This document shows, in pieces, positions 62,951 to 64,000 of a stretch of DNA of 64,000 bases. The notes below the pieces were generated by a model, which had not been told where the DNA came from, searched no databases, and saw only the letters and a program-made list of their open reading frames with translations. A program made the translations under genes and the position numbers. Each line of letters begins with the position of its first letter. The first letter of the stretch is position 1. Origin of the DNA: Streptomyces luteogriseus (lineage in GTDB: Bacteria > Actinomycetota > Actinomycetes > Streptomycetales > Streptomycetaceae). The stretch lies in the NCBI RefSeq assembly GCF_014205055.1, contig NZ_JACHMS010000001.1, positions 8,631,285-8,695,284 of the forward strand, in the 5' to 3' direction.

Positions 62951-63507
62951 ATGAGCCTGTTCGGGACGCGCCTGGAAGCCGCGGTGCACAAGGCGTTCAC
63001 CCGCCCAGCGCCCAGAGCGCACCCGCGCAGATGCGGTACCTGGTCAAGCAGCTCAAGAGCACCAGCGGTCGCCCAGCTGCTGCGCATTCTCCCAGCGCAC
63101 CGTCGAGGCGGTACGTGAAGGACCAGATCAAAAAGCCTCGCCCCGACCTCGGCCGCCCGCCTGAGCGCGAGGTGAAGGCCCGCTGGCAGCCGCAATCCGC
63201 GCCAAGGCCAAGCAGCGGGCGGCCGACGACCGGCGGCATCGTCATCGACAACCCGCGCCCGCCTCGGCTACACCGCGCCCATCGGCTCGACGGACCAGGA
63301 ACCGCCTCCGGCATCTGACCGTGGGCGCTGCCGCCGCAGTACGCCGCCCGCCTCTCGACGCCCAGGAAGCCGGCGCCCAGCGACCAGCAGCTTCAGCAGA
63401 TCGCCGCCGAAGCGCTCAAGGAGGTGTACTCCAGGACAACGGCCGCCGGCCGGACAGCTGGAGGAGGTCCGGTTCACCGACATCGAGCACCTCGAGTTCG
63501 ACTGTAG
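62951..63507 (+). pseudogene. tpg: Telomere terminal protein Tpg, frameshifted
   Basis: ATG 62951 lies 12 bases after the tap stop and begins MSLFGTRLEAAVHKAFTR, the Tpg N-terminus. With single-base corrections (first near 63011) the stretch to TAG 63505-63507 yields about 185 residues, the usual Tpg length, including QMRYLVKQLKST, a helix-turn-helix ending RYVKDQIKKPRPDL, GGIVID and the C-terminus FTDIEHLEFD. Tpg is the protein covalently attached to the 5' ends of Streptomyces linear replicons and primes end patching. Its presence with tap indicates a telomere-replication locus. Confidence 0.8.
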
Positions 63508-63624
63508 ATCTCGCATCACCGCCCTCGAAGACGACCTGACCGCCGCCCGCACCATCCTCCGCAGGATGATCCGTGCCGAAAAACTTTCGGTGAGCGAACA
63601 TGGCATCGCCAGCAAAGGGACAGA
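63508..63624. other. Convergent intergenic region between tpg and helicase-like gene
   Basis: About 115 bases between two convergent genes. GAAAAACTTTC at 63578-63588 is a short, AT-rich imperfect palindrome that could aid termination in both directions. Nothing else recognised. Confidence 0.3.
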
Positions 63625-64000
63625 TCATGTCCAGCGCATGCCGATGGCGGACAGCTGTTCGATCCGGTCCGGCGACAGCGTCGCGGCTCTGGATCTCTGA
63701 TTCCCGACCCCATGCGCCGAGTCGGAGCTGGCGCTGCTCCTGGTCCTCGTCGTTGCCGTATGTTCCTGTCGCCCGTGGATGACGATCTGTTCGATGTTTT
63801 GCGGGGTACGCGCAGGTGCCCTTCGCGTTCGTAGTACTGCTTGGCGGCGGCGTAGTATGAGGGCCCACTTGTCGGCCTGCGAGGTGCGCGACATTCGGCT
63901 TCTCGTCGTCAGGGCGGCCTCGATGCGAGGATGTGCTCGCACATCCACTGCTGCACGGTGGTGAGCTTGTCCCAGCCGAGCGGACCCCCCGCACCCACCG
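63625..64000 (-). pseudogene. C-terminus of a helicase-associated-domain (HA) protein, frameshifted, runs off right edge
   Basis: Leftward frames from the right edge together spell the tail seen in Streptomyces terminal-region helicases with helicase-associated repeats: LGWDKLTTVQQWMCEHIL, then QADKWAL, YYEREGHLRVPRK, QRQLRLGAW and VGNQRSRAATLSPDRIEQL, ending GMRWT with stop at 63625. The pieces lie in different frames, so at least four single-base changes are needed. The ATPase motifs would lie beyond the window, so helicase identity is inference from the tail. Confidence 0.55.

Noticed and set aside
1..64000. tRNA, rRNA and CRISPR arrays
   Set aside because: None recognised on either strand. 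The repeat arrays seen are intragenic NRPS copies or the 11-bp boxes before tap, not CRISPR-like repeats with spacers.

Overview
The window is high-GC actinomycete DNA, almost certainly Streptomyces. It has SARP regulation with TTA codons, GTG starts, NRPS genes with an MbtH partner, and a tap-tpg telomere-replication pair. The pair places the locus near the end of a linear chromosome or linear plasmid. No species or product name can be read from the sequence.

Left and middle (1-54.2 kb) form one nonribosomal peptide cluster. A leftward ketosynthase (cut by the window edge) and a free ACP diverge from a rightward set: cytochrome P450, a SARP/NB-ARC regulator with three TTA codons, a free-standing adenylation-carrier protein with half a condensation domain at its N-terminus, a SyrP/TauD-type oxygenase, and an SbnB/SbnA-type pair that would make L-2,3-diaminopropionate (Dap). 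A small PIN-like gene lies antisense, then come MbtH, a strong hairpin, and two giant NRPS genes (5,357 and 7,742 residues, joined by TGATG) followed by a fused ABC exporter (joined by GTGA).

The two NRPS proteins carry 12 C-A-T modules and a terminal thioesterase, with no epimerization domain visible. Module 1 has a wrecked adenylation domain (P-loop, FDxS region, A8 and catalytic lysine lost). The simplest model is that its carrier is loaded in trans by the separate A-T protein with Dap, perhaps hydroxylated, and that the EntF-like first C domain joins it to an acyl group made by the KS/ACP. Modules 2, 5, 8 and 11 share one A-domain lineage and modules 6, 7 and 9 another, so the line looks built from a repeated three-module unit of about 9.6 kb. 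The A domain of module 11 is a natural core swap to a proline-like pocket.

Right end (54.3-64 kb) is terminal-region DNA unrelated to the cluster. It holds a regulator remnant, a zinc-ribbon ORF, a leftward TniQ-TnsA-TnsB-TnsC transposition set, then rightward tap and tpg and the tail of a leftward protein ending like a helicase-associated-domain helicase. An array of 11-bp repeats precedes tap. Genes here are full of single-base frameshifts although their corrected frames stay conserved, in contrast to the intact 39 kb of NRPS sequence. This points to sequence error or very recent decay.
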